Positions 1 through 11,776 of a stretch of 64,000 nucleotides of DNA are shown piece after piece. A program made the position numbers and the translations under genes. The stretch covers positions 1,922,001 to 1,986,000 of the forward strand of contig CM039196.1 in NCBI GenBank assembly GCA_008360975.2, given 5' to 3'. Position 1 is the first letter of the stretch, and the number at the start of each line of letters is the position of its first letter. The DNA is from Lichenostomus cassidix. Its lineage: Eukaryota; Chordata; Aves; Passeriformes; Meliphagidae. The notes under the pieces were generated by a model. That model was not told the origin of the DNA. It worked only from the letters and a program-made list of their open reading frames with translations, and made no database searches.

Positions 1-3000
1 GAGTTATGCAAGGATAAAAAGCTCTTGCAGACTCACACTCAAAATTATAGACAGTGTTTGAATCCTGCTTCCTGGAGGCAACTCCATGCCTGGTGCCTGC
101 AGAAGCTCACTCAGTCAGTGTCTCTCTGGAGAAGGCTGTGATGTGTGACACACACTGGCTGATCTCTCTGCAGAGGAGCAGAGAAAGTGCAAGAGAAGCT
201 CCTCTGGTGACCAAAGGCCTGGAATAGCCTTTGTCCCAGAGAATGTAACTGCATGTCATGTCCTTATCGTGGAGGAGCTGCCCTCAGAGGGAGGCACTGA
301 GGCTGAACTGAGGCAGGCACATGGGAAATGGTAGCTGGTGGTGGGAGATGCTCTGTAAAGCTGAGGACCCACCAGAAGGAAGGTCCTTATCCATGGGTAC
401 ACCAGGGAGCTCTGGGGCTCAGGGCCACAGGGAAGTCAGGAATGGAGATGGGCTCCATCCCGTAGATGAGTCGTTGACCACAAGAATGGAGATGTTCTAT
501 CTGGCAGCCTCCAACCACCAGCTCGCCAGAAGCTGGGGGGTACTGTGTCTGTCCCAGCCTGCCCCATCCTTAGAGACACTACCGAGGACAGGGCAGGGAG
601 CTCACATGTCCTCCCCACCCAGCATGGTGTGACATGCCAGCCCAGCAATACTTTAAACTGCCCACAAGAGTCACTGTTGCTTTATCTAAGCAGCGCCCAT
701 TCCTCGTGCCTGGGAGTTGCCTGATTCCTTCACCCCTGTGCGGTTCAGATCTCCATCCCCGAGCTTTTCTTGCGCCCCAGAAAACCTCAGGACTCATGCT
801 GGGGAGGAGGAGAAGGGAGGAGGGCTGGCACCTTGCACGGGCAGCCTTTGCCATGTGCCACTCCACGGTGGTTATTTCCATGCTCTATTCTCAGCAGACA
901 ACCCTCACCTTCCCCGCCTGTGCTCAGCGGTTGTGCTCAGCTCTGTGATTTGCCCAGGGAGCACAGCGTGTGCTTGGGAGACATGTGGCCCGAATTAACC
1001 TCGCTTCGAACGGTTTCTAAGTAACAGCGGTACATGTAGCAAGATAAACTGTGAAGCCTATTTATATTTACCAAGATTGTATTAACCTTTGAAAGGTTGA
1101 CCTTATGCAAAAACAAAACAAAACAAAAAAGATAAAGTGGCAAAAACATTCAGGGCATGAGGGGGTTTGTTGTTGTTTTAATCCTTTCACTCTTTGATTA
1201 CTTCAGCCTTGGTGGTGGTAAACATACACTGACTTTCAAGGCATTCCTGATTTTTGCAGCTGCAGAGCCATTAAGCCTTTGCCTGTATTTGCACTTTCAA
1301 GGTCAGCCATGATGCACAACTCAAGGCAACCCATCCGCTGCGTAAGAGCTGCTAATTTCCTTCATTTACTCTCCTGTTTTCCAAGAACTTGTGCAGCAGA
1401 TCCAGCAGCAGTGTGTCAGAGCCCTGCGTTGCTCCTGGGTGACACCCAGGCTGACATTGGGGAGGGCAGGGGCTGATTTAGCTGGGCTGGCCCCAAGGGA
1501 CAATCCGTGACCCCTTGTTGGGGACCATCCCACACACACTCGTCATTAGCATCACCCTGAGGGTTTCCTTGTGTTAGAGTTTCCATTAGAATTGGAATAA
1601 ACAAACAACCAACAGGGATGTTTGTGTTGAGCGCAGTGACCCCACGGAGCTTGCTCACGCAGAGCTGAAGCCTTGGAAAGAAATGTGTCTGACGAGGTCC
1701 CTGCAGGAGGGTTTGCTGCCCACTGAGGCACCACAGGGTATTGGGGCCACTGAGAAGAGCTCACCATGAGTGATGTGAAGGGATGCAGGAGCAAGGGAGG
1801 AGCTGGGGCTGGCAAACAGTGCTGGAGGGACCTGTGGCTCCCAGGGCACCACTTGCTGTGGGATCACTGTTGTTGCTGTGAGTGCTGGTGCATGGTTGAG
1901 TGGTGTAGCAAGAAGAGAGTTTAAAAAGGGAAAACTGTTGATGTTTTCTGCAATGTTCTCCATTCCTAAACGTAGCCAGGGCTGTCCCCAGTTCTCTGTC
2001 TAAGTGAGCTGGCCCCTCTTCCCCTTCCCAAACAATCCCATTCACTGCTAGTTACGCTGAGGGATTTGCAAGGAGAGGAAGGTGGTTTTTCCCCCCCCTG
2101 CTAGCCACGCAGGAGGGGAATGAGGAAGCAGCAAGGGTGTCTCTTCATTCAGCTAAATCCCACAGAACATGCCTACATGAGACTGCTAAGCTCCTGATCA
2201 GTAATTACACACTGCAGCTCTGCCTTTAATCGGGATAAAAGACTTAAGGAAACTCCTTTGCCCCTGGTCTCTACCTTTTACCTAGAGATTTTATTGCTGT
2301 GAATATTAGCAACAGGAACAACCACAGGAGCTCAGCTCTGGGGCTCATGTGGCTCTGGGAGCTCCTGCAGCCTTTTCAGCTCCTGCTCTGCTTCTCTTTG
2401 AGCAGTTATTTCACGCTGCCTTTAGAAAGTAGAAAGAAGAAGAAAGGGGGGGATGTCTGGGCAGACGCTGGGGTGGTTGGGGTTGTGGTGGCTGGATTCT
2501 CCCTTGAGGTCCTAATTCTGCAAGTGGCTGAACTCTCCTGGCTGGTTGTTTGCAGCTTTGCTAGGCACAGCTCCAAGGAAGCAAGAGGTCAGGAGATAAG
2601 TGCTGCAAGCCCTGCTGTGATCCTGCCTCCTTATCAGGGCCTCAGACCCCAGGGGTGAGCATATGTGTGCCAACATCCCCATCACTGCTGACCTGGGGTG
2701 CCCAGGGTGGTCTCTGCTCAGGGGATGCCACCCTGTGCCATGCAGAGCTTGGCCTGAGCCCCCCAGCTCTCGGGAACCCACTGGGGTTTTGCAGATCAAC
2801 ATGAGAAATTAATGAAGGAACAACCTGACCCATTGGTAGATGCAGAGCTGAGCATCTGCCCACATGTGGTGCTCAGAACATGGGGAAGGTTTGCAGTGGG
2901 ACTTAATTAATTTAGTTCTCAACTTTAGTCCTGGTTTACCAGCAGATGTGGGTGAAGTTCTCGTCTCAGAGGGTTTGTTGGTCTTTCTCTAAGGTGGCTC

Positions 3001-3158
3001 GAGGTCCCAGATAAGAGCATTTGCTGTTCTGAAGTTGATGCAATTCCAAGTTAAGGTGAAAATTGTGCTGCACACTCCTTTGGGAGTGGGGAAAGCCAGG
3101 CTGTGTATTTTAGCCGCCTCGTTAATCAGATCTCATAATTTTTTTCCTCTCTTTACAG
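1..3158 (+). other. NCOR2: NCOR2 intron (3' part)
   Basis: I see no coding exon: the expected upstream peptide (ending ...YHENIKI in human, from memory) is not found in any frame. It ends with a normal pyrimidine tract and acceptor (ttttttcctctctttacag). A low-complexity A/C-rich run (CAAAA repeats) sits at about 1108-1131. Short ORFs on both strands have no recognisable similarity. Confidence 0.8.
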
Positions 3159-3225
3159 AAACCAGGCAATGCGGAAAAAGTTAATTTTGTACTTTAAGAG
3201 GAGAAATCATGCGCGCAAACAGTGG
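3159..3225 (+). CDS. NCOR2: NCOR2 exon: basic helix before the DAD (window residues 1-22)
   Basis: This 67-nt exon begins with the last base of a split codon and then encodes 22 residues starting NQAMRKKLILYFKRRNHA and ending RKQW. It is followed by the consensus donor GTAAGT at 3226. The lysine/arginine-rich sequence is nearly identical to human SMRT as I remember it. It belongs to the conserved helical region between the N-terminal GPS2-binding coiled coil and the deacetylase-activating domain. The exon ends in phase 0, which fits the next exon's first codon GAA (E of EQKFCQRY). The acceptor is a strong pyrimidine tract ending acag at 3158. An ATG inside the exon at 3169 is internal methionine and not a gene start. 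Confidence 0.95.
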
Positions 3226-6200
3226 GTAAGTGATTCCCTTAGACCTTATTTTATATGTATAAAACAGCGTAATTTATTATGTGAGAAAGAAAAGGATGAT
3301 TTCCAGCAGAGAGGTGCTGGTACTCTGCGCTTTGCCTGTTGTATTACTGTGGAATCTCTCCTGCTTAAAATAACATGTGAAGGAGAGGTCCCCAACCTGC
3401 TGCAGGCAGCACCTCCCTGGGCAAGTGCCTCCCACAGAGCAAACACGTGGGGCTGGCTTAATCACAGCAGAGCCCATCATTGATCTCAGAAAGCCTATTC
3501 ACAGCATAAATGTCTATTTTGTGAGTAATTGAACCCTAAGAGAGGTGTGAAACAAGCTGACTCTGCTTCCGATAAATGGTCTGGAGGCTGCTCTCACTCC
3601 TTCCAGCTGACCACAGAGCAATGTTCTAGGAATTTGTGGTTTAAAACAAAATCCAAGCTTTGCGCCAGTTTGTTTCTAGGCAGCGTTGCCTGCGAGAGAA
3701 TTTCAGTGACCTTTAAGGAGACAGGTCTTGGTTGGGTAAGAGGCAAGGCAGGGGTGATTATGAGGCTTCAGAGGTGTTTGTTGCAAAGTCCCCACTAAAC
3801 AGAGGAGAAAGTTCAAGTGGGTTTCACAGAATTTGTACATTTTTGGCGCTGATAGTTGCAGTCGTTCCTGGCAGGAGCTGGAAGGCAAAGCCAGCCCAGA
3901 GGAGGAAATGCCAGAACAGCCAATGGCTCCCACCAGGAAGGTGGATTTTGCAGTCTTTCAGTGATGGGTGATTCAGCTCATAGGGCTTCACATTCTGTGA
4001 GGAAGATGTAAATACTGTAAAAATATTTCCTGACTCGGTGTCTCTGTTCTGGGGCAGGCTCAGGAGCCAGTGTTAGTGTCTTGCATTGGCAGTGGTGCAG
4101 GTTTTTTCAGTGTCTTTGGGGCTGGTTTTGGACAGAAGTGCCAAAACTGGGAGGAATTGCTGGAAAAATTAAAAAAAACAAGCCTGGGAAATGGTTTGAA
4201 GGCTGCACCTTTAAAAGTAGCTTCCAATACAGACATTTCTGAGCCAGATATCACATTATTTTCTTATTATATTGTATAAAGACATGTTCCTTTTCTTCTC
4301 ACGCTTTGTCTTTTGCTCCTGTTTTCTACCAGTATTCCAAAAGCCACAGATCTTGCGTTCAAGAGGAATGGTTGTGTCTCCCATTTGTGTCCAAATACAT
4401 ATTAATGTAGACTTGTCCATGATAAAGCTTCTTCCAGGGCAAGGAAGAAGGCTACAGGTCTTCCACCTCCACCAGGATGTGGCATGGCAGTCGGGTGCTG
4501 CTCTGGGCACCTCCCCTGCTGGAGCTGAGGGCTTCTGCATGGTGGAAAGTGGGTCAATATTCCCTTCCTCAAAAAAGGCATTGCAAAGCATCATGTGGTT
4601 TTGTTGGAAACAGGAGGGAAGTGCCCGGGAACTGCTTTCTGGTGGAAATGGCTGGTTACTGTGCTAAACCTAGAGTGAGTTGCTCTGTGTGAATATCAAG
4701 GAGCTGGGGGAAAAGGTTTAATTAGGCTGCAAGAGCACAGTTCCTAAAATACGACTTGCAGTAAAGTCGCCTGTCATGCAAAATAGGTGAATTTCTGCCA
4801 GCCAGTTTATTCAGTGTCCTTGAAAGGGGATTTTTCAGTTTAGGGAAGCATTTTGCCTATTCTACAAAATAGGCAACATACGGTTGCTGAATTTGCAAAG
4901 TGAATACATTTGCTGATTCTGTTTGCAAAATGGGTATGCTTAGCTATTTTTCTGCCTATTTTGTAGCAGACCCTATTTTTAGCAAAGCCCATCTACGTGC
5001 CAGCGTTTCTTTCTGGCTCTCTTACTTTCTGGGGTATTGTTGCTGCCCGGGGCTGGCTGGAGCAGGGTCAGAGCTCGGTCGCCGCAGGGTTCAGCCCCAA
5101 GAGCCTCATCCCAGAGGATCTGCAGGGCTTCCTCCTGTCTCCACCGAGGTCAACACAGCAGAAGACATTTAATTGCCATCGGGGTGATGATGCGGAGAGG
5201 GGATGGTGAACGGAGCCGTTCTGGGTGTGAGAGGTTTGTCTCCATCAGCCAAGGGAAGAAAACCACAGGGCTTGCATAGGAATTGGACTGGTTCCTCCTG
5301 TCACCTTCACTCTTCTCCTCCCCTCCAAAGAGCTGCTCCGTTCCCTGGAGCTGCGAGAGCGTGGGCTGCAGGAGGGCTCGGGCTTGGCACAGCCTCCAAA
5401 CTGCCTTCAGCTGCTACGGCGGCATTACTATTCATCCATTTTTAGATATGCATGTCAGGTCCGATTTGGCTCGCTGTCACTTACTGGTGTGATTGAGAGG
5501 CTGATGGGCTGCTGAGCCCAGCCGGGAAGGGGAGCAGAGGGGACACTGATGCTAAAAGCCAGCACAGATGGCTGCTCAGGAATGGACACACTTGCTTGGG
5601 GCTGCTCAGAGGGAGCCTGGAGAAGGAATAGATGCTTCTGTTCCTGAAGTGCCTGACCAGGAGCTTCTCCTGGCAGTGGAGCTGTGAAGATCTGAGGAGT
5701 TCACAGTGCTGAGAGGTGTCTGTAATCTTGGCTTTTGAAGGATGCAGGAGATGGCAGGGAGTGCGTGTCCCAGCTGGAGCAAAAAGCATTGGATGGGGAT
5801 GCTGCAGCCCAGCCCTGCTGCAGTGGGGTTTGAAGTTTGTGTGGTGAGAAGGGGCATTAAGGAAGTGCTCAGCAGCCCATGATGAAGCTGTGCTCTGGAG
5901 GGCAGAGCTGTGTGAGGGGCAAGCTTTGGTACTGCTGTTCTGCTGCCAGGGTGTGAGCTGCTGGGGAATCAGCAGCATGACGTTGATGTTGCTTTTTCCA
6001 TCTGCAAATGCCAGTTCCTTAAAAGAGGAATTCTGGATAAAGCTTTTGTCAAGTTGCTCCAAGGAGTGGAAGAAAAGGAGGAAAAAGAGCCTCCCTGCTG
6101 GCTCTGAAGCAGCCAGGGCTGTGCCAGGTGGCTCTGCTGGGGCGGTGGCAATGTGGCACCCAGCACTGGCTCATTCCCACAATGGGGAAGGGAATGACAA

Positions 6201-7730
6201 ACCCTTCAAAGCCTCCAGGCTTCTCACCAGACCGAGCCCTCGTGCTGGGCTCTCCCCCAGCCGTGCCGCAGGCTGGCAGCACCGGGCACCGGCTGCCTCC
6301 TGGTGCTGAGGCTTCATAAACTTCATGGGGTATTTTTAGCTTTTTCCCAAATGTGATGCTCCGAAAGCAGGAGGATGTAGCAGATCTGCTGGCAGGGTGG
6401 GAGCTCTCGTTTTCAGGGGGCTGATGGCATTGCTTTGGGAGAGGTGAAAACGCAGCAGCTGTGATTTTGCCAAGCTGCCGCAGGCTGTTGGTGTTACCTG
6501 TAGCTCCTCGCCCAAAGTGTGAGATTCTCCATGTGGGCTTCTAGGGACTTTTAATTTCTGTTCTTGTTCCTCGTTTTATGTTGTGGTAACTTCCTTCAGC
6601 TCCTGATGAAACCAAAGCACCTCCTGTGCATCCTTGCAGGGCAGGACAGTCTCTGGCTCCAGGCATGCAAGGGGGAATTGATTTATTTGCAGGGGAGAGT
6701 GTTAATCTGGCTCAGCTCTAGGGCTTGAGGTGCTTTGTCTGCCTCACATTATTGTTGAGGTGCCTTCAAAAGGCCATGGAGATCAAAGATGTGTTGCTGT
6801 TCTTGGATTATTGCCAGGTCCAGGATGGCTGAACAAAACCCACGTGCCAGGATTGGTGTGACACTGGCTGTGGGTTGCTGTGTGTTTCCATTGGCTTGGG
6901 GTTTTTTGACTTCTCACAATTTTTCATTGTGGCCAAGGGCAAACAGGACGAGAAGAAAGTGCATCTGGGAAATCCTGCAGCCTCAGACTTACGGTCATAG
7001 GGCGGTGGTGGCAAGAGATGACTTTATTTCTTTGAAATCTGGATTCCCTGTGTCTGTGCTGCAGTGCCAGTGGAGTGCTGAGTGTGCTGGTGCAGAGCTA
7101 CCCATTCTGGAAAGCAGGGTTAGGAGTGACCTGGGGTTTGCCATTAGAGCAACATCTGCTTTCACTTCCTGATTTGAGGCTTGGAAGGCACTTGTCTGAC
7201 TCAAAGTGAAACCTTAAAACCCCTCTGGTCACCCAGCTACTCTCAGCTGGGGCTGGGCACCATCACTGCTGCCACTGTCAGGACCAGACTGGCATCTTCC
7301 CAGCATGGACCTTCCCTGTCCATGGGTGTTCTCCAGCAAGAGTGTGGCTGGAGAAGGGAGAAGACATTAGGGGAGTAATGGGAGGAGACTTATTTGTGTT
7401 TTAAATCATAATTCAATGTTACCATTGCACCCAGTGGGCCAGAGGATGCTCAAGCAGATGTGAGGGGTAGGCAAAGCCACGCTGAGCAAGAGTCCTGGTT
7501 CCAGCAAACATGTTGGGTCTGGAAGGGAAGAGCCTGAGGGTACCTGATGGCCTGTTTTGAGAATTCACTCTTGGGTTGGTCTCAGGCCCTGGAGCATGTC
7601 CATGTCCTAATAAATTGTATTTCTTTAAGCAACATGACTCATGCTCAGCCTGAGCAGCCATCGAGGGCCAGGCCTGGAGGAGTTGCCCTTCCCAGGCACG
7701 TCTCTGAGCTCTCTCCCTCTGCCCTTTCAG
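3226..7730 (+). other. NCOR2: NCOR2 intron, 4.5 kb
   Basis: I found no exon. A cluster of inverted copies of a CTACAAAATAGGCA motif lies at 4854-4966 and is annotated separately. The rest is ordinary mixed sequence with short ORFs in all frames and no recognisable product. Confidence 0.75.
4854..4966. repeat. Short inverted repeats (CTACAAAATAGGCA family)
   Basis: TGCCTATT at 4854-4861 pairs with AATAGGCA at 4868-4875 around a 6-nt loop, a small perfect hairpin. The 14-nt right half plus loop, CTACAAAATAGGCA (4862-4875), has a perfect reverse complement, TGCCTATTTTGTAG, at 4953-4966. A related GCAAAATAGG lies just upstream near 4780. This could be the remnant of a foldback element or a chance AT-rich foldback. 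No flanking target-site duplication is obvious by eye. Confidence 0.5.
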
Positions 7731-7903
7731 GAACAGAAGTTTTGCCAGCGCTATGACCAGCTGATGGAGGCCTGGGAAAAAAAAGTGGAGCGCATTGAAA
7801 ATAACCCCCGGCGCCGTGCCAAGGAGAGCAAAGTGCGGGAATACTATGAGAAGCAATTCCCGGAGATCCGGAAGCAGCGTGAACTGCAAGAGCGCATGCA
7901 GAG
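7731..7903 (+). CDS. NCOR2: NCOR2 exon: QKFCQRYDQLMEAWEKKVE helical region (residues 23-79)
   Basis: This 173-nt exon starts EQKFCQRYDQLMEAWEKKVE and continues through NNPRRRAKESKVREYYEKQF to RELQERMQ, then two bases (AG) of a split codon. The sequence is highly charged and helical, and it is almost invariant between SMRT and its orthologues. It lies between the GPS2-binding region and the DAD. The acceptor gccctttcag at 7730 is strong. The donor chosen is AG|GTTAGA at 7904, because joining AG to the next exon restores (S)RVGQRG as known in the family. A second GT donor 15 nt downstream (GCG|GTAGGA at 7919) would stay in frame and insert five residues (RLEEK); see findings. Confidence 0.94.
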
Positions 7904-9147
7904 GTTAGAGGAGAAGCGGTAGGAAGGGGCTGAGCTGGTATCAGACAGCCTTTCTTTTTTCTTCGGGAATGGGCGTGGGATTTGTTTGTGGGAGGAGCGG
8001 GCTGGGATGGCTCTCTGTCCCTTTTCTCCCTCTCTCGTCCAAGGCAGAAGCCAGCAGACATGAGTCTTGCTGCTTTTTCCCCAGGGTGGCTCAGCACAGA
8101 GCCAAAAGGAGGAAAAATGTCAGGAATGTGACTGTCTGTCTCACCTCTCCTGCTGATCTCCCAGCTGGCCACATCGGAGCCAGGGGTAGCTCCCTTGTGC
8201 CGGCCAGCTGGCTGGGACAGCACTAATTCCTGCCTTGCTGGTGTGCCCAAATTGAGATGTACAAGACTTGCAGGTGCATTTGGTCATGTTGATGATTTAA
8301 TACATGATGGGAGCAGGGGCAGGGAGTAGAAACATCTGCAGAGGTTATTGGAATGACCACAGACAATGTGAAGGGAGCAAAATGTCTTGCTGAAAGGGAT
8401 GTCTGCTGTCTCTCCCTGTCCGTTTTCCTCTCCTCGTTGGAAGTGCAATTGAGGTCATGTTGTTTTCTGCCAGGAGGAGACACAGTTTCATGAACTCCAC
8501 CCATTTTGCAGCAAACTCCCTGTCCTTCCCATTTCAGCCCTGGCATCTTGCCTGGGGTCACCTGATACGCACAAAACCTAAACCCTTCTGCCAGCATCCC
8601 ATCCTTGTGCCCCACTAACAATTGGGTGGGTCCAAACTTCCTAACTTATGGCTTTATTTTGTCTTAAAGAGAAAGGGAGAAATGGTACTGAGAAATGTTC
8701 TAATTTTTTACCTGCTTAATAAGAAATGTTGTAATTCCTTGAGACGTGTGTCTGTTACTGGAAGGGAAAGATGTCAATGGATGTGCTTGATTTGAAACTT
8801 CCCACAGTGTTTGCAAACCAGCTGTGGTGGCACAGTGCTAATGGTTTGGTGCTAACACCCGCACCTTTGTGCCATTGCTGTGGTGGGATGAACAGGAGAA
8901 AATGTGGGGGAGAGTGTGGTTGGCCATGAAATGTCCTTGTGTTCTAGCAATCCAGGAGGTTGGCACAGGTAAGGAAGGTGGTTTGAGGCTCTCGACCAGC
9001 GAGCCTTAAACACAGGTGCCATTCCCACACTGTGGTAGGGGGGAATGTTGGGATGTGGCTGTTATGGAGGTCAAAATGGTATTGAATGTGGTTTGCTGCT
9101 TATGAAATGGAGCATCAGTGCCTGAGTGTGTCACTGCCCTTTCCCAG
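7904..9147 (+). other. NCOR2: NCOR2 intron, 1.2 kb
   Basis: Nothing was recognised apart from the alternative donor at 7919 near its 5' end and the tandem CAGCAG acceptor at its 3' end. Short ORFs have no similarity I know. Confidence 0.75.
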
Positions 9148-9244
9148 CAGGGTAGGACAGAGGGGCAGTGGCGGGCTCTCCATGTCAGCTGCCCGCAGTG
9201 AGCACGAGGTGTCGGAAATCATCGACGGGCTCTCGGAACAAGAG
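9148..9244 (+). CDS. NCOR2: NCOR2 exon: SMSAARSEHEVSEIIDGLSE, lead-in to the DAD (residues 80-111)
   Basis: The exon encodes (S)RVGQRGSGG and then LSMSAARSEHEVSEIIDGLS, ending EQE at donor GTGAGA (9245). It forms the conserved helical lead-in to the deacetylase-activating domain. The acceptor is a tandem NAGNAG (cccagcag). Cutting after 9147 gives codons AGC AGG (Ser-Arg), which matches the human SRVGQRG sequence as I recall it. Cutting after 9150 gives Arg alone, as in NCOR1's QRVGQRG. The longer form is annotated, and both keep frame. The sequence reads GSGGL where I remember human GSGL, a one-glycine length difference. The exon ends in phase 0. Confidence 0.93.
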
Positions 9245-11597
9245 GTGAGAGCAGCTTCTCTTCTTTCCTCCTCTTCACCCCTCGCTCTGTCTTCTCTGAG
9301 GAAGACAGGACAGGACTGCCAGGTCACACAGTGAAATCCTATGCCAAATCTCACTAACTTTATGTCATGCTGAGGCCAAGGAGGTTGCCATGATGCCTAA
9401 CCCACTTTCTGGACAGGATCCAGAGTAGGAGGTTTATTTGATATGCATCAGCATCTTCCCAGCCATGTGAGAAATGTAATGGAGCTGTGCAATGGTTCTG
9501 CCAGAGCAAAACATGGAGCTGGTGGCCAGCAGGTTGGGTTTATCAGCATTTGGCTGTCTCTTAGGGACCTGAAACCCCAGCATGCTGCTCTTCCTGGGTA
9601 GCACCCCACAAACACCTCCTGGCTGTGGTTTATAGTGGAAGTGAAGATGGGAAGGGAAGGGAGCCAGCGCCCAGACTGCTGGGTGGAGGGGTTTTTCTGT
9701 TTCATTTTGTTTTGAATGGGCTGTGTGGCTTGACACAGGGGAATCCTATGGAATGAATGGTTTGTACATGAGCCAGTTGGCCCACATCTTCTGGGAGTGC
9801 TCCATTCATCTTGAAACATCCCCGTGACCTCGGCTTCGTTTGGATCTGGTTTCACAAGGGTTCCACTCTCTTGGCACGGAGACAAGCTGCAGTGAATGGA
9901 TCATGTTTGGGAGGGGAGAGCAGCCATTGCCCAGCAATAGCTGGGATGTTTGCTGCCTGCAAGTCACAGCTGATCCCTCTTCGGGATCCCAAGCACTTTG
10001 CTCTTAGCCTGTTAAGGTGACAGTGTAGAGGACATGGATCTTGGAAGCAAAGGGAGATTTCACAGCTCTGCAGAGGTCCTGGCCAAGTGGAGTGTTAGCT
10101 GATCTCCTCCATCCTCCTGCACAGTGTGCTGCTAAACTCCACCCCAACAGCCGCCTGCTGAGCCCCAGATTACTGCTTTGCTTGTCTCAGAGGACACCTT
10201 AAGAGCTTCCAGCTTTTCCACAGGGTTGGAAGGAGCAGGGAGGTGAGAGCTGGGGAGCATCTCTGGCAGCAGGGCCAGCTCTCCACCCCAGCACAGTGCT
10301 GGAGAGGAGAGGGGTGTGACTAGTGGGGTGTAGTGGCAGCACTGGGCACCCCGAGAAGCCCTGTGCCCTCAGCTGAGGGCAGTGCTCCCACCAGCTGCCT
10401 GCCTGTTCTGCACAGGGACTTCTCCTGTCACCAGGGGCAGTCTGCAGTTACCCAGGTTGATGCTTCAGCTGTGAGCTGTCCCTGACCTCCCACCATGAGG
10501 AGGCATCTGGAGCAGCTGGTTTCTAAATGGGAGGTACACTAGAGAGGATGAGGAAGGTGATGACATGTGTTGAAATGTCCATGTCTGCACAGAGCTGTAT
10601 TTTAGGAGGAGGAAGTTGGGTCTGATCAGGTGCAGCAGGGAAGCAGAGCAACTCTTGGCAGGCTGGGTCAGCAGCTTCTTGGAAGGGTGGGCTATTACTG
10701 CTCTCCCAGGAACCACCATCTAGCTGTAAATTAAAACAGCAGCACTTGAGACCTGGCCTTCCTGGGTCAAGGGTTGGAGTTTGTCTGAGCAGTGACATCC
10801 AGGTGACAGGGAGGACTCAGTGATGGTGCAATTGAAAGGGGGTGGCCAGAGCATCCCTTCATCTCCACAGGGTGGACCTGTGCCAGGGGATCACCAGCAG
10901 CTCAGCCAAGGGACAGGCCCAGCATTTTAGCAGAAGACAGCACAAATGAGACACCACATTGGCCTCTCTGTTGCAAACACTTGAGGAAACCAGTGTGCCC
11001 AGTCTGTCCTGTCCTGGTGTGCAGCTGGGACTTTGGATGAACTTTGTGCTCCATAGGATGGAGTAAAGGCATCAGATGATGTCCCAAGGTGTTGCAGTAA
11101 GGAATGACAGCCCCGTTAGGGTGACATTTGAAACCTCCTGGAACAATTTAGGTTTCTTGGGGAATGGAAACGTGGTGTCTCCCTCTGCCCACCCTTTCAG
11201 GAAGTTTTGCAAAGCTGGCTGACCCACTTCCCTCACAATTTGGGTGGGGGGCTGAACCCTCATGTGTCTTGTGGGTTTGATGGCTGGGAAGGGGACAGCA
11301 TTCCCTGTGCTTTGACTTGTTTCTCATCAGGCCCAGGAGCTGTTTTGCTTAAGTCAGACATTTCCACACAGGATCCTGAAGCCTTTTATCCCAAAATGAA
11401 AGATTAATTGTTTCCTGGCTGACAGCGATAGCCTCTTTCAGCGTTTAATTTACAATTACTCTGGCAATAAAGCTGTCTAGTGCTTGCTTTTGAATTCTCC
11501 TGTTCCTCCGCCTGTCCTTTTCCTCTCGAACATCTGTCCCCTGCAGTCCCCGCGGGCCCGTGGTGCTGACCAACTGTTCTCTCTGCTTTCCCCAAAG
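9245..11597 (+). other. NCOR2: NCOR2 intron, 2.4 kb
   Basis: No exon, RNA gene or repeat was recognised. It ends in a pyrimidine-rich acceptor (tctctctgctttccccaaag). Confidence 0.75.
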
Positions 11598-11776
11598 AAC
11601 CTGGAGAAGCAGATGCGCCAGCTCGCCGTCATCCCGCCCATGCTCTACGATGCTGACCAGCAGCGCATTAAATTCATCAACATGAACGGCCTCATGGATG
11701 ACCCCATGAAGGTCTACAAGGACCGGCAGGTGATGAACATGTGGAGCGAGCAGGAGAAGGAGACCTTCCGGGAAAA
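11598..11776 (+). CDS. NCOR2: NCOR2 exon: deacetylase-activating domain, SANT1 start (residues 112-170)
   Basis: This 179-nt exon encodes NLEKQMRQLAVIPPMLYDAD, then QQRIKFINMNGLMDDPMKVY and KDRQVMNMWSEQEKETFRE, and ends with two bases (AA) of a split lysine codon at donor GTGAGT (11777). It is the N-terminal arm of the DAD that wraps HDAC3, together with the first helix of SANT1, whose typical W-S-x-x-E pattern is visible at residues 160-164. The sequence matches SMRT rather than NCOR1 (LAVIPPMLYDADQQR against my memory of LSVIPPMMFDAEQRR). The only difference I recall from human is DDP for ADP. No stop or frame problem is present. Confidence 0.96.

Noticed and set aside
7904..7922. Read-through of the exon at 7731 ending in EKR-stop as a real terminus
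   Set aside because: The TAG lies in the intron, and downstream exons continue the family sequence in frame.
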